A stretch of 64,000 nucleotides of DNA from an uncultured Roseicyclus sp. GTDB lineage: Bacteria > Pseudomonadota > Alphaproteobacteria > Rhodobacterales > Rhodobacteraceae. Position 1 is the stretch's first letter. Each line of letters starts with the position of its first letter. The position numbers were made by a program, and so were the translations under genes. This document shows positions 9,011 through 18,619 of the stretch, one piece after another. The notes beneath the pieces are model-generated. The model searched no databases, was not told the origin of the DNA, and worked only from the letters and a program-made list of their open reading frames with translations. The stretch is taken from NCBI GenBank assembly GCA_947489665.1, contig CANLEH010000002.1:62001-126000 (forward strand), in the 5' to 3' direction.

Positions 9011-9481
9011 TTAGCTGACGAAATCCGCCACTATTGCGCCCGCCATTTTCTGCAATGCGTTTGGGTTGATGGGAAAGATATGGCGCGGCGTACCGGCGGC
9101 GGCATATACGGTCTCGAACTCTGACAGGCGTGGGTCCCACCAGGCCCGGATCGGGTTGAGATGGCCGATGGGGGCGACGCCACCAATCGCAAAGCCCGTC
9201 TGCGCGCGGATTAATCCGGCATCGGCTTTGCCCAGGGGCTCACCCGCCACGGCACTGGCCTTTTTTGCATCTACCTGATTGCCGCCTGCCGTGACGAAGA
9301 GGACGGCGGCGCCGCTCGTCTCACCACGGAAAATAATCGATTTGGCAATCTGGTCCAATGCGCATCCTGCAGCGGCGGCAGCCTCGGCGGCTGTACGAGT
9401 GCCATCCGCCATTTCAAGCACATCGACATCCAACCCGGCCTCTTCCAGCGCCTGTTTCACCCTTTTCAACGACTTCGACAT
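9011..9481 (-). CDS. YbaK/prolyl-tRNA editing domain protein
   Basis: Predicted trans-editing deacylase that clears mischarged aminoacyl-tRNA (YbaK/ProXp class). The ATG at 9481 gives 156 residues beginning MSKSLKRVKQALEEAG. Visible family features are the central AKSIIFRG strand with the conserved lysine, a GGNQVDAKK segment, and the GFAIGGVAPIGH glycine-rich loop that is diagnostic of the YbaK fold. The exact tRNA substrate cannot be read from sequence. It converges on lpxB and is divergent from glnE. Confidence 0.88.
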   Translation of the reverse strand: MSKSLKRVKQALEEAGLDVDVLEMADGTRTAAEAAAAAGCALDQIAKSIIFRGETSGAAVLFVTAGGNQVDAKKASAVAGEPLGKADAGLIRAQTGFAIGGVAPIGHLNPIRAWWDPRLSEFETVYAAAGTPRHIFPINPNALQKMAGAIVADFVS

Positions 9482-9546
9482 GATCACCTGCTTGCCAATC
9501 CCGCCGGACCTTACAAGGATCACATTCGGTCACAAGAGGGCAGATC

Positions 9547-12351
9547 ATGAGCTTCGCAGCACGCCTCAGCCGGGCACCCATCGCGTTCGCCCCCGACCGG
9601 GGACAGGAGGCTCTGGCCAAAGTCCCCCATCTGGGGCCTGACCTGGCCGAGCTGATTGTGGGCGCTGCTGGGTCCTCCCCGTATCTCGCAGGGCTGATCT
9701 CGAAAGAAGGCCATTGGCTGTCACATGCGCTCGAAAAGCAGCCGGAAGATGTGATTGCCGAACTTATTGCTGAGACTGGCACACTTGATGCGGGCAGCCT
9801 CAATTCGGGATTGCGGCAGGCCAAGCGCCGGGCGGCCTTGATCGTAGCGCTTGCTGATCTCGGCGGTGTTTGGGGGCTGGCGACCCTCACACAGGCTTGG
9901 ACAGATTTCGCCGATGCCTGTGTCTCGGCGGCATTGGCCATCCACGTTGCAACACAGGCCCGGCGCGGGCGATTGCCCGGTATGACGGAAGAGGATGCCC
10001 TGAGTGACGGCGCAGGCATGGTGGCGCTTGCCATGGGCAAGATGGGCGCTGGGGAGTTGAACTATTCCAGCGACATAGACCTGATCTGCCTGTTTGATGA
10101 AACCCGCTTCGATGGTGCGGCAGAAGAGATGGAGGCGCGCGCCGCCTTTATCAAAGCGACCCGTGCGATGGCCGCCAGTCTGAATGATGCAACCGCCGAA
10201 GGCTATGTCTTCCGCACGGACCTGCGCCTGCGGCCCGATGCGAGCGTGACACCTGTCTGTATCTCCATGGCCGCGGCAGAGCGGTACTACGAGGCGGAAG
10301 GACGGACCTGGGAGCGTTCGGCCTATATCAAGGCCCGCGCAGCGGCCGGAGACGTCGCGGCCGGGCAGAGGTTTCTGGAAACCCTGACGCCGTTCGTGTG
10401 GCGCAAGCACCTCGATTTCGCGACGGTGGCCGAGACCATGGATATGCGGCAGCGCATTCGCGATCATAAGGGCCTGCACAGTCAGGCGCTGGAAGGGCGC
10501 AATATCAAATTGGGATCAGGCGGGATTCGCGAAATCGAATTCTTTGCCCAGACCAGGCAATTGGTGGCGGGTGGGCGCGACCCATCGCTGCGCCAGCCGC
10601 GCACCGTGAAGGCGTTGCAGGCCTTGGCGCGGGCGGACTGGATCACCCGGGACGTGGCGAGCGAATTGGCGGACCATTACGGTGCGCTTCGCGAGGTCGA
10701 GCATCGCTTGCAGATCATCGACGACGCGCAAACCCATAGCCTGCCGAAATCCGATGAAGGGTTTGACCGTTTGGCACGGCTAAGCGGCGAGGGGGATACA
10801 GCACGGTACTGCGCCGCGTTGGAGGCGCGTCTGAATGCGGTCGATGAGATCACCGGCGATCTTTATGCGCCAAAGACCCGCGCAAAGGTGGCGCCAGACC
10901 TGAGTGACAGTGCAAAGGATATCGTTGCCCGTTGGCCAGGCTATCCGGCGCTGCGTTCTGAACGGGGGCAGGGGATCTTTGAGCGTCTCAAACCTGATCT
11001 TCTGGCCCGGTTTGCGTCAGCGGACCGCCCCGATGAAGCCCTGGCGAATTTCGATGGCTTTCTGCGCGGCTTGCCAGCCGGTGTTCAGCTGTTCTCCTTG
11101 TTTGAGGCCAACCCAAGCCTCGTAGATCTAATTGCTGATATCTGCGCCACGGCACCGGGTCTTGCGACCTACCTTTCCCGCCAGTCCCGCGTTCTGGATG
11201 CGGTTCTGGATGGTCAGTTCTTCGCGGACTGGCCCGGCGCAGAGGGTCTGACCCAGGATTTGGAGCGGTTGCTGTTCCCCCTCGACTATGAGGCGCAGCT
11301 TGATACCGCGCGCCGTTGGCAGAAGGAGTGGCACTTTCGCGTCGGCGTTCACATGCTGAGGGGATTGATTGGGGCGGAGGGTGCCGCACAGCAATATTCC
11401 GACATAGCTGAAGCCATCGTTGCAGCCCTATGGCCATGCGTCTGTTCCGAGATCGCGCGACGGCACGGACCGGCCCCCGGACGAGGCGGGGTCGTGCTGG
11501 CCATGGGCAGTCTTGGCACAACCTCGATGACGACAACGTCTGACCTCGACATGATCGTGATTTTCGATGCCGGTGAGGTGGAGTTGACAGAGGGCCCGCG
11601 CCCGCTTGACCCGCGTGGCTGGTTTGCCAAAGCGACAAAAGCGATGATCACGGCCCTCAGCGCGCTGACAGGTGAAGGGAAGCTCTACGAGGTTGATATG
11701 CGTCTGCGCCCCTCGGGCGGGCAGGGGCCTGTCGCCACATCGCTTGCGGCCTTTGACCGATATCAGCGGGAAGAAGCCTGGACGTGGGAACATATGGCGC
11801 TGACTCGGGCGCGCGTTGTTGCGGGCGACGCGACTTTGGCGCGTGACGTGGAACAGGTGCGTTGCGATGTTATTGCCTCGCGCATGTCCGATACCGCCAA
11901 GATCCTGAGTGATGCTGCCGATATGCGCGTCCGTTTGGCCAAAGCGGGGCGGGCCGGGGATACCTGGGCAGTCAAGGAGGGACCGGGCGGTTTGCAGGAC
12001 ATCGCGTTGTGCGCGCAGGCTCTGGCACTGGCCGCCGGAAGCGCCAGCCGTCAGCCCCCCGCGCAAATCGCCGATGCGGTGACGGCCGGGCTGTTGGGGA
12101 AGGACGCTGGCGATGACCTGACTGATGCGCACACGCTTTTCTCTACGCTTCAACAAGGGGCCCGGCTTTTGACTGACCGTTCCTTGTCGCCTGAAACGGT
12201 AGGCGCGGGCGGTGTGAGTTTCCTGCTCCGCCTATTGAAGGTGACGGACCTGGACACTTTGGTGCCGCAGCTTGACACTTTGCGCGAACGCGCAGCCACT
12301 AGGGTCAACGAAATTTTGGGCGAAACTGGAAAGGACCCTACGGATGCGTGA
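9547..12351 (+). CDS. glnE: bifunctional glutamine synthetase adenylyltransferase/deadenylylase GlnE
   Basis: Controls glutamine synthetase by adenylylation and deadenylylation in response to PII proteins. The 934-residue product is close to the normal length and contains two nucleotidyltransferase domains: the N-terminal deadenylylating one with LAMGKMGAGELNYSSDIDL (about 160-180) and the C-terminal adenylylating one with LAMGSLGTTSMTTTSDLDM (about 650-670), each followed by the RTDLRLRP or EVDMRLRPSG strand. The region between them is the helical regulatory linker. Its last 8 bases overlap the next small gene. Confidence 0.96.
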   Translation: MSFAARLSRAPIAFAPDRGQEALAKVPHLGPDLAELIVGAAGSSPYLAGLISKEGHWLSHALEKQPEDVIAELIAETGTLDAGSLNSGLRQAKRRAALIVALADLGGVWGLATLTQAWTDFADACVSAALAIHVATQARRGRLPGMTEEDALSDGAGMVALAMGKMGAGELNYSSDIDLICLFDETRFDGAAEEMEARAAFIKATRAMAASLNDATAEGYVFRTDLRLRPDASVTPVCISMAAAERYYEAEGRTWERSAYIKARAAAGDVAAGQRFLETLTPFVWRKHLDFATVAETMDMRQRIRDHKGLHSQALEGRNIKLGSGGIREIEFFAQTRQLVAGGRDPSLRQPRTVKALQALARADWITRDVASELADHYGALREVEHRLQIIDDAQTHSLPKSDEGFDRLARLSGEGDTARYCAALEARLNAVDEITGDLYAPKTRAKVAPDLSDSAKDIVARWPGYPALRSERGQGIFERLKPDLLARFASADRPDEALANFDGFLRGLPAGVQLFSLFEANPSLVDLIADICATAPGLATYLSRQSRVLDAVLDGQFFADWPGAEGLTQDLERLLFPLDYEAQLDTARRWQKEWHFRVGVHMLRGLIGAEGAAQQYSDIAEAIVAALWPCVCSEIARRHGPAPGRGGVVLAMGSLGTTSMTTTSDLDMIVIFDAGEVELTEGPRPLDPRGWFAKATKAMITALSALTGEGKLYEVDMRLRPSGGQGPVATSLAAFDRYQREEAWTWEHMALTRARVVAGDATLARDVEQVRCDVIASRMSDTAKILSDAADMRVRLAKAGRAGDTWAVKEGPGGLQDIALCAQALALAAGSASRQPPAQIADAVTAGLLGKDAGDDLTDAHTLFSTLQQGARLLTDRSLSPETVGAGGVSFLLRLLKVTDLDTLVPQLDTLRERAATRVNEILGETGKDPTDA

Positions 12352-12616
12352 GGATGATCCCAATGATCCAAAGAACCTGATCCGAGAAGCCTTTCGCATT
12401 GAAGGGATCACGGCCTCGGAATGTCGATCCATCTTCGTCGACTGGGCACTGAGCCTTGCATCTTCCGATCCGAAACCAGCGATTTCAGCGCTGCTGGAGA
12501 AACATCGGGACGAGCCGGACGATCACCCTATGAAGGCTGTGCTAACTGAGGGACTTGCTAAAGCGCCGGATGCGCGCAGGCGGGGGGGACGCGCGGCGCG
12601 AGTGCAGGCGTCGTGA
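12344..12616 (+). CDS. conserved hypothetical protein (90 aa) coupled to glnE
   Basis: ATG at 12344 lies inside the last codons of glnE (8-base overlap), and the frame ends at 12616, overlapping a downstream GTG. The product is acidic at the N-terminus (REDDPNDPKNLIREAF), has a predicted helical core (ITASECRSIFVDWALSLA) and an Arg-rich tail. No membrane segment or signal peptide. Family not recognised; translational coupling to glnE suggests it is expressed with it. Function unknown. Confidence 0.7.
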   Translation: MREDDPNDPKNLIREAFRIEGITASECRSIFVDWALSLASSDPKPAISALLEKHRDEPDDHPMKAVLTEGLAKAPDARRRGGRAARVQAS

Positions 12617-12642
12617 TCCAGAAACTGCGAGGAGCTGTCAAC

Positions 12643-13074
12643 ATGTTGCGCCGGATTTTCGCCGCCTTGGTCCTTGCCATTGCTGCGACCCAGGCATCAG
12701 CCCAAAGCGGGTTGGCCAACCCTGGCGTCTTTGAGAGTTACGAAGCGATGCGGGCCGAGATTGATCCGCTGGTCGCTGACCTGCGCATTCAGACCTTGCT
12801 GCCGCGTGTCGCGGATACCAGCCAGATGGACACGGGCGAAATCATGGCCCTGGAAATCCAGATGCGCAACGCGCTGCGCGATCCTTTGACAGAGGTGGAG
12901 CTTATGATGCTGGCGCCCCTGGAGAACGGCTTTCGCCGCGAGATCCTAGCCTATCATGATGGCGGCACCGGCTATCTGTATCTGCTGCTGATGATCCATG
13001 AACGTGAAGAGGATCTGGTGGTCCTGCACATGGTGATGAACACTAGCCTGTCGCCGCTTCTGTCGATGTTCTAG
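12643..13074 (+). CDS. secreted hypothetical protein (143 aa)
   Basis: ATG at 12643 is preferred over the GTG at 12613 because GAGGAG stands about 9 bases upstream and the product then starts with a clean signal peptide (RRIFAALVLAIAATQASAQS). The mature part of about 122 residues is predicted mostly helical, with no cysteine and no recognised domain; it ends in a hydrophobic stretch (YLYLLLMIH ... LHMVMNTSLSPLLSMF). Third gene of the glnE string, and convergent with the GlxA-type regulator with one base between stop codons. Confidence 0.7.
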   Translation: MLRRIFAALVLAIAATQASAQSGLANPGVFESYEAMRAEIDPLVADLRIQTLLPRVADTSQMDTGEIMALEIQMRNALRDPLTEVELMMLAPLENGFRREILAYHDGGTGYLYLLLMIHEREEDLVVLHMVMNTSLSPLLSMF

Positions 13075-13075
13075 T

Positions 13076-14071
13076 TTAGGTTTTCAAGCGCGTGGCGTGC
13101 GTACCGCGTTCCCGGTAAGGGGTCGTGTCGTAGTGCGCGCGGTAGCATTTCGAGAAGTGCGACGGTGAAGCAAAGCCGCATGCAAGTGCCACGTTGATCA
13201 CGCTCATATCGGTTTGCATCAACAGGTTGCGCGCTTTGCCCAACCGCAATTCCATGTAGTAGCGCTTGGGCGAGCGGTTGAGATACCGCCTGAACAAGCG
13301 CTCCAACTGGCGGGTCGACATACCCACATCTTCTGCCAGTTGCGAGGGGCTGATCGGGTCCTCGATATTCTGTTCCATCATGCGGATCACGGCACCGAGT
13401 TTTGGGTGCCGCACCCCGATGCGGGTGGGAATCGACAGGCGCTGCGTGTCCTGATCGGTGCGGATCGAGGTGTAGATCAGCTGGTCCGCGACCAGATTGG
13501 CAAGCTCTTCGCCATGATCCTCGGCAATCAGTTTTAGCATCAAGTCGATGGAAGCGGTGCCGCCCGCCGTGGTGATCCGATTGCCGTCCACCACGAAGAC
13601 AGATTTGGTCAGAGTGACCTCTTCAAATTCTTCCGCGAAGCTATCCTGATTCTCCCAATGGATCGTGGCGCGTTTGCCATCCAACAGGCCCGCCTTGGCC
13701 AGGGTATAGCCCGCCGTACAGAGGCCCGCGATGACAGGACCCTTGCGGGCCTCGCGCCGCAACCAGCTGAGCAGTCTTTTGGTGGTCGCACCCGCAACGT
13801 CGATCCCGCCGCAGAGCAGAATGACATCTTCGCGCCGCACCTCATCGAGATCGGTATCGAGCCTGAACCAGATCCCGGCAGAGCTTTGCGCATATTCGCC
13901 GCCTTCGCCCGCAAGGCTCCACTCATACAACTCCTTGCCCGACATCCGGTTGGCGATGCGCAACGCCTCAACCGCGGAGGAGAAGCAAAGCATGGTAAAC
14001 TGATCGAGAAGAACGAAAACGAACCGCTTGGGGCCGTCGCCCGGGCGTGGTCTGGCGGTTGCATCCGTCAT
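13076..14071 (-). CDS. GlxA-family transcriptional regulator (DJ-1/PfpI plus AraC HTH)
   Basis: Two-domain regulator of 331 residues. The N-terminal half is an amidase-like DJ-1/PfpI domain (FVFVLLDQFTMLCFSSAVEALRIAN ... VIAGLCTAGYTLA, where the cysteine occupies the nucleophile-elbow position) and the C-terminal third is an AraC-type double helix-turn-helix (ISPSQLAEDVGMSTRQLERLF and INVALACGFASPSHFSKCYR). ATG at 14071 has GGGAGA upstream. This architecture includes GbdR, which controls choline/glycine-betaine use, but the targets here cannot be inferred. It is divergent from the DAHP synthase gene. Confidence 0.88.
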   Translation of the reverse strand: MTDATARPRPGDGPKRFVFVLLDQFTMLCFSSAVEALRIANRMSGKELYEWSLAGEGGEYAQSSAGIWFRLDTDLDEVRREDVILLCGGIDVAGATTKRLLSWLRREARKGPVIAGLCTAGYTLAKAGLLDGKRATIHWENQDSFAEEFEEVTLTKSVFVVDGNRITTAGGTASIDLMLKLIAEDHGEELANLVADQLIYTSIRTDQDTQRLSIPTRIGVRHPKLGAVIRMMEQNIEDPISPSQLAEDVGMSTRQLERLFRRYLNRSPKRYYMELRLGKARNLLMQTDMSVINVALACGFASPSHFSKCYRAHYDTTPYRERGTHATRLKT

Positions 14072-14261
14072 GCGCAGGTCTCCCTTGGGCGGCATCGGTT
14101 GATCCGTGCTTCACCCCAATGAAAAATCGAAATCACCAATTTCGCGCCTGTGCAATCCCACAATTGTTCATGTTGGCGCTCACACTTTTGCCAAATGCGG
14201 GATTGGAAGCCGCATGGCCCTTGTGTAGAGAGAGGGCCGACCCTTTGAGATGGAGACGAGA

Positions 14262-15635
14262 ATGGCCTCTGCAACGACCTGGACGAAATCGGATTGGCGC
14301 GCCAAACCGCGCGTGCAGATGCCGGATTATCTGGACGAATCCGCCCTGAACGACGTTGAAACGCAGTTGGGGAAATATCCGCCACTTGTGTTTGCCGGCG
14401 AGGCGCGCACGCTGAAGCACGAATTGGCCGCCGTGTCGCGCGGCGAAGGATTTCTTTTGCAAGGCGGCGATTGTGCCGAGAGTTTTTCGGAATTTTCCGC
14501 CGACAACATCCGCGACACCTTCAAGGTGATGCTGCAGATGGCGACGGTTCTGACCTTTGGTGCCAAGGTGCCCGTGGTGAAGATCGGCCGTATGGCAGGC
14601 CAGTTTGCCAAGCCACGCTCCGCACCCACCGAAGTGAAGGATGGGGTGGAGTTGCCGTCCTACCGCGGCGACATCATCAACGAATTGGATTTCACACCCG
14701 AAGCGCGCATCCCGAATCCGCAGAAGATGCTGCAGGCCTACACGCAGGCGGCTGCATCGCTGAACCTGCTGCGCGCCTTCTCGAAGGGTGGTTTTGCGGA
14801 TATCCACCGGGTGCATTCCTGGACGCTAGGCTTCACCGATATGGGTGACGCGGAGCGTTACGCGGATATGGCCAATCGCATCCAGGATGCGCTTGATTTC
14901 ATGTCTGCCGCTGGTTTCGCTCCGGGCAAGACCCACGAGCTCGAGCAGGTGGATTTCTACACCTCGCATGAGGCCTTGCTGCTGGAATATGAAGAGGCCC
15001 TGTGCCGCCTTGATTCCACATCCGGCAAATGGCTGGCCGGTTCCGGTCACATGATCTGGATCGGCGACCGTACGCGGCACCCGGACGGGGCGCATGTGGA
15101 GTTCTGCAAGGGCGTGTTGAACCCGATTGGGATCAAATGCGGTCCTTCGATTTCACGCTCGGACCTGAAGGAGCTTCTCGACACGCTGAACCCGAATCGC
15201 GAAGCGGGCCGTATTGTTCTGATCAACCGCTTTGGCGCCGGAAACGTGGCCGATCACATGCCCAAGCTGATCCGCGCGGTCGAAGAGGAAGCCCATCCTG
15301 TTGTCTGGTCCTGCGATCCGATGCACGGCAACACGATCAAGTCCGACAGCGGCTACAAAACGCGTCCGTTCGATAGCGTGCTGCGCGAGGTGCAGGAATT
15401 CTTCGCAGTGCACCGCGCCGAGGGCACCGTGCCGGGTGGCGTGCATTTCGAGATGACCGGGCAAGATGTGACGGAATGCACGGGCGGTGTCCGCGCGGTC
15501 ACGGATGAGGATCTGTCCAGCCGGTACCACACCGCCTGTGACCCGCGTCTGAATGCCTCGCAGTCGTTGGAACTAGCCTTCCTTGTGGCGGAAGAGCTTT
15601 CGGCCAGCCGCGAGGCGCTGCGGGCAGCCGGTTAA
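14262..15635 (+). CDS. aroG: class II 3-deoxy-7-phosphoheptulonate synthase
   Basis: Commits erythrose-4-phosphate and PEP to the shikimate pathway. The 457-residue sequence is the plant-type (AroA-II) DAHP synthase: LDESALNDVETQLGKYPPLV near the N-terminus, GFLLQGGDCAESF with the metal-binding cysteine, KPRSAPTEV, a middle KCGPSIS segment, and the C-terminal VWSCDPMHGN and PGGVHFEMTGQDVTEC motifs. Start ATG at 14262 is preferred because GGAGA precedes it; ATG 14250 has no ribosome binding site. Single-gene unit with a strong terminator just downstream. Confidence 0.95.
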   Translation: MASATTWTKSDWRAKPRVQMPDYLDESALNDVETQLGKYPPLVFAGEARTLKHELAAVSRGEGFLLQGGDCAESFSEFSADNIRDTFKVMLQMATVLTFGAKVPVVKIGRMAGQFAKPRSAPTEVKDGVELPSYRGDIINELDFTPEARIPNPQKMLQAYTQAAASLNLLRAFSKGGFADIHRVHSWTLGFTDMGDAERYADMANRIQDALDFMSAAGFAPGKTHELEQVDFYTSHEALLLEYEEALCRLDSTSGKWLAGSGHMIWIGDRTRHPDGAHVEFCKGVLNPIGIKCGPSISRSDLKELLDTLNPNREAGRIVLINRFGAGNVADHMPKLIRAVEEEAHPVVWSCDPMHGNTIKSDSGYKTRPFDSVLREVQEFFAVHRAEGTVPGGVHFEMTGQDVTECTGGVRAVTDEDLSSRYHTACDPRLNASQSLELAFLVAEELSASREALRAAG

Positions 15636-15643
15636 CAAAAGAA

Positions 15644-15671
15644 GCGCGCGCCTTTTCGATCAGGCGCGCGC
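15644..15671. terminator. bidirectional rho-independent terminator
   Basis: GCGCGCGCC at 15644-15652 and GGCGCGCGC at 15663-15671 form a perfect 9-bp stem with a 10-base loop. A T-rich tract follows on the plus strand (CCTTGTTTT) and the minus strand reads CTTCTTTTG after the stem. It lies between the convergent DAHP synthase and PAS-domain genes and can serve both. Confidence 0.8.
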
Positions 15672-15687
15672 ACCTTGTTTTGCAAAG

Positions 15688-16395
15688 TCAGGCTTTGCCG
15701 CCTTCAATGACTTGGAATACGGGACGCGCATGGTGTTCCATTTGGCGGGCTTCGATACGCGCAAGCGCTGCCCCCTTACGCAGTCTCGGCTTACGCGTTT
15801 GCACCATCTTCGGCAGCGGAACCTCTCCAAGCGCGCGCGCTGAGGCGAGGCCAGGCAGGCTTGCATGCTCTGGGATATCGTGGCTCCAGCACTCGGACAC
15901 CCGGAACCTTCCACGCAGATCGGAGATTGCGGTTGTCGCGGCCGCCTCTGAATAGAGGGCAATGGCCCGGTTCAACTGCCCGCGTGTGTCGGCCAGTGGC
16001 AGGATCATGAGCTGCCCTTCGTAGCGCGCGCCGAATTGCTGGCGCAGTGCCAGCGACAAAACGCTAATGGCAGGCGTCGTGATGGCCGTTTCTGCGGCAT
16101 CGAGTGCCTTGGTGCGGTCATCCATCTCGAAAAGTGCGCGAAACGGCATGCCGCGCAACTCCATGCCCATGCGTTGGGAAAGAGCCGCCCCGGACAAGCG
16201 AATGCGCACGGTTCCCGCCCGTGGGCGTTCAAGAATGCAGATGCGAGACAGGAATTGTGGGATCTTGGCAGGGTTAATTTCAACACGGCCCGGCACCGGA
16301 CGCCCGGCGCGCAAATCGTCCCAGTGACGCAACAACGATAAGCATCGCGCATCAAGGCGCTCAAATCCCGCAGCTTGCAAATGGGTATCGGTCAT
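15688..16395 (-). CDS. PAS domain-containing protein (PAS_5-like)
   Basis: 235-residue soluble protein starting at ATG 16395, which has GGAGG upstream. The first 150 residues resemble the alphaproteobacterial PAS_5 family: a DDLRAGRPVPGRVEINPAKI lead, then a strand-rich fold (LSRICILERP ... VRIRLSGAALSQRMGMELRGM). The C-terminal part is basic with a VFQVIEGGKA end. No output domain (kinase, GGDEF, HTH) is attached, so it may be a stand-alone sensor. Signal and partner unknown. Confidence 0.7.
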   Translation of the reverse strand: MTDTHLQAAGFERLDARCLSLLRHWDDLRAGRPVPGRVEINPAKIPQFLSRICILERPRAGTVRIRLSGAALSQRMGMELRGMPFRALFEMDDRTKALDAAETAITTPAISVLSLALRQQFGARYEGQLMILPLADTRGQLNRAIALYSEAAATTAISDLRGRFRVSECWSHDIPEHASLPGLASARALGEVPLPKMVQTRKPRLRKGAALARIEARQMEHHARPVFQVIEGGKA

Positions 16396-16563
16396 GGGTC
16401 GGCCTCCGCCAATATGCATTCGTTTACTGTTCGTAGCCCCCCGAAAGAACACGTCCTGCGGCTTGACCGCGGGTCTGCGTTCCTGTCCTTTTTCATCTAC
16501 ACTGAATAAAATTTTATGTGCAGGGGGAGAGTGGCGGGATGGTTAATGGGTTTGGGGGCGCAG

Positions 16564-17451
16564 GTGGCAACTAAAGGTCTTGCGTCAATGACTGCATTCG
16601 GGGCGTCAGATGGGTCTGACGGGGCGCTCAGCTGGCAATGGGAAATTCGCGGTGTGAATGGGCGGGGTCTTGATCTGCGGCTGCGTCTGCCCGACGGCTT
16701 GGGCGCGTTGGAGCAGCCCGTGCGGGCCGCGCTTCAAAAAGCGTTGGCGCGGGGGAATGTGTCCCTCTCCCTCAAATTGCAGCGAGCGGCCAGCGGAGGC
16801 GCACACGTCTTGCAGTCAGACGCGCTGGACGCGGCCCTGTCGGCACTGGCCACGGTGGAGCAGCAAGCTGGTGGCAGATTGGCCGCCTCATCAGCTGCGG
16901 ACATACTCTCCTTGAAGGGTGTATTTGAGGCCACGGATAATGTGCACGTTCCGGACCAGGCGGTGCTTATGTCTGAGGCCGAGGCCCTTATCGCAGCTTT
17001 CGTGGAGATGCGGAAAGGGGAGGGTGCGGCGCTGGCCGAGGTTATGAACGGTCAACTGGATCGCATTGCGGAACTGACCGAAGCGGCAGCCGCAACGGCC
17101 ACGGTACGCTCTGCCGCCGCTGGCACCCGTCTGCGCCAGCAGGTCACCGATTTGCTGAATGTCACCGAAGTGGTCGATGAAGCCCGTCTGGCGCAGGAAC
17201 TGGCCGTGCTGGCCGTGAAGGCCGACGTGACGGAGGAACTCGACCGCCTGCGCGCGCATATTGTGGCGGCACGTGACCTGATTGCAGGGGGTGGTGCCGT
17301 CGGGCGCAAACTCGACTTTCTGATGCAGGAGTTCAACCGCGAGGCAAATACGCTCTGTTCCAAATCAGGCGATGCGGCGCTGACCGCGATCGGCCTTGAC
17401 CTGAAACTGACCATCGATCAGATGCGCGAACAGGTTCAGAACGTGGAATGA
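16564..17451 (+). CDS. YicC/YloC family endoribonuclease
   Basis: YicC-type protein, a family with RNase activity on small RNAs in E. coli. The recognisable body starts LASMTAFGA, followed by [18 protein letters not shown], and ends with the diagnostic C-terminal segment [25 protein letters not shown] at 16564 with a G-rich stretch upstream is the best guess; ATG at 16546 or 16516 would add residues not typical of the family. Its stop overlaps the gmk start (ATGA), and yicC-gmk is a very common pair. Confidence 0.9.
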   Translation: MATKGLASMTAFGASDGSDGALSWQWEIRGVNGRGLDLRLRLPDGLGALEQPVRAALQKALARGNVSLSLKLQRAASGGAHVLQSDALDAALSALATVEQQAGGRLAASSAADILSLKGVFEATDNVHVPDQAVLMSEAEALIAAFVEMRKGEGAALAEVMNGQLDRIAELTEAAAATATVRSAAAGTRLRQQVTDLLNVTEVVDEARLAQELAVLAVKADVTEELDRLRAHIVAARDLIAGGGAVGRKLDFLMQEFNREANTLCSKSGDAALTAIGLDLKLTIDQMREQVQNVE

Positions 17452-18101
17452 GCATGCCAGAGACATCCAGACGCGGACTATTGATCATCCTGTCCTCTCC
17501 ATCTGGAGCGGGCAAGTCGACCTTGGCCCGTCGCCTGATAGCGTGGGACGGCACCCTATCGTTCAGTGTATCGGCCACCACGCGTGCGCCGCGCAAAGGC
17601 GAAGTTGACGGCCAAGACTACCATTTTCTGGATGAAGCTCGCTTCAAGGCGATGGTGCGCGATGGTGAAATGCTGGAACATGCCCATGTCTTCGGCAATT
17701 TCTATGGCTCCCCCATGGGTCCTGTTGCGGATGCGATTGAGGCCGGGCGTGACGTTCTTTTCGACATTGATTGGCAAGGCGCGCAACAGATCCAGAAAAG
17801 CGCACTGGCCGCGCATGTCCTTTCGATTTTTATTCTACCGCCGTCGATTGCAGAGCTGCGCCGCAGATTGGAAACCCGCGCACAGGACGATGCCGAGGTG
17901 ATCGCGAAGCGGATGCAGAAAAGCTGGGACGAGATCAGCCATTGGGATGGCTACGATTATGTGCTGGTCAACGATGATCTGAATGCGACCGAAGCGCATC
18001 TGAAAACCATTGTCACAGCAGAACGGATGAAGGCCAGCCAGCAGCCCGCGCTGATGGAGCATGTGCGCATGCTACAATCCGAGTTTGAGGACGCCCCATG
18101 A
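17448..18101 (+). CDS. gmk: guanylate kinase
   Basis: Phosphorylates GMP to GDP. The 217-residue product has the P-loop [15 protein letters not shown] (about residues 15-29), the GMP-binding region [22 protein letters not shown] and the conserved [10 protein letters not shown] and YVLVNDDL motifs. The start overlaps the yicC stop by four bases and the stop overlaps the carbonic anhydrase start by four bases, so three genes are translationally coupled. Confidence 0.96.
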   Translation: MSMPETSRRGLLIILSSPSGAGKSTLARRLIAWDGTLSFSVSATTRAPRKGEVDGQDYHFLDEARFKAMVRDGEMLEHAHVFGNFYGSPMGPVADAIEAGRDVLFDIDWQGAQQIQKSALAAHVLSIFILPPSIAELRRRLETRAQDDAEVIAKRMQKSWDEISHWDGYDYVLVNDDLNATEAHLKTIVTAERMKASQQPALMEHVRMLQSEFEDAP

Positions 18102-18619
18102 CCCTCTATGCATTGAACGATATCAGTCCGCAAATTGCGGACGATACCTGGATCGCCTCAGATGCCAATGTGATTGGCAATGTCGTGCTGGAGCCGGGTG
18201 CAAGCATCTGGTTTTCCTGCACGCTGCGTGGCGACAACGAGGAAATCCGCGTCGGGCGCGGCTCAAACATTCAGGAAAATGTGGTGTGTCACACCGATCC
18301 CGGTTGCCCGTTGAGCATTGGGCCGGATTGCACGATTGGCCACAAGGCCATGCTGCATGGATGTACCATTGGCGCAGGCACCCTGATCGGAATGGGGGCG
18401 ACTGTGTTGAACGGCGCCACGGTCGGCGCGGGCTGCCTGATTGGGGCCGGGGCGCTGATCCCCGAAGGAAAGGTTATTCCAGACGGCTCGCTTGTGATGG
18501 GCATGCCGGGCAAGGTTGTACGAGAGCTTGATGAGGCTGCACGTGCCGGCTTATTAGCCTCGGCAGAGCATTACAGGCAGAACATGCGCCGCTTTCGGGA
18601 TGGCTTGCGGGCGCTTTAA
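18098..18619 (+). CDS. gamma carbonic anhydrase family protein
   Basis: 173-residue trimeric left-handed beta-helix protein of the YrdA/PaaY class. Hexapeptide repeats run from about residue 15 to 140, and the conserved metal-ligand histidines are seen in [10 protein letters not shown] and [13 protein letters not shown]. The C-terminal helix has [19 protein letters not shown]. Metal binding is likely; carbonic anhydrase activity is not proven for most members. Coupled to gmk and convergent with chpT (4-base overlap of ends). Confidence 0.9.
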   Translation: MTLYALNDISPQIADDTWIASDANVIGNVVLEPGASIWFSCTLRGDNEEIRVGRGSNIQENVVCHTDPGCPLSIGPDCTIGHKAMLHGCTIGAGTLIGMGATVLNGATVGAGCLIGAGALIPEGKVIPDGSLVMGMPGKVVRELDEAARAGLLASAEHYRQNMRRFRDGLRAL

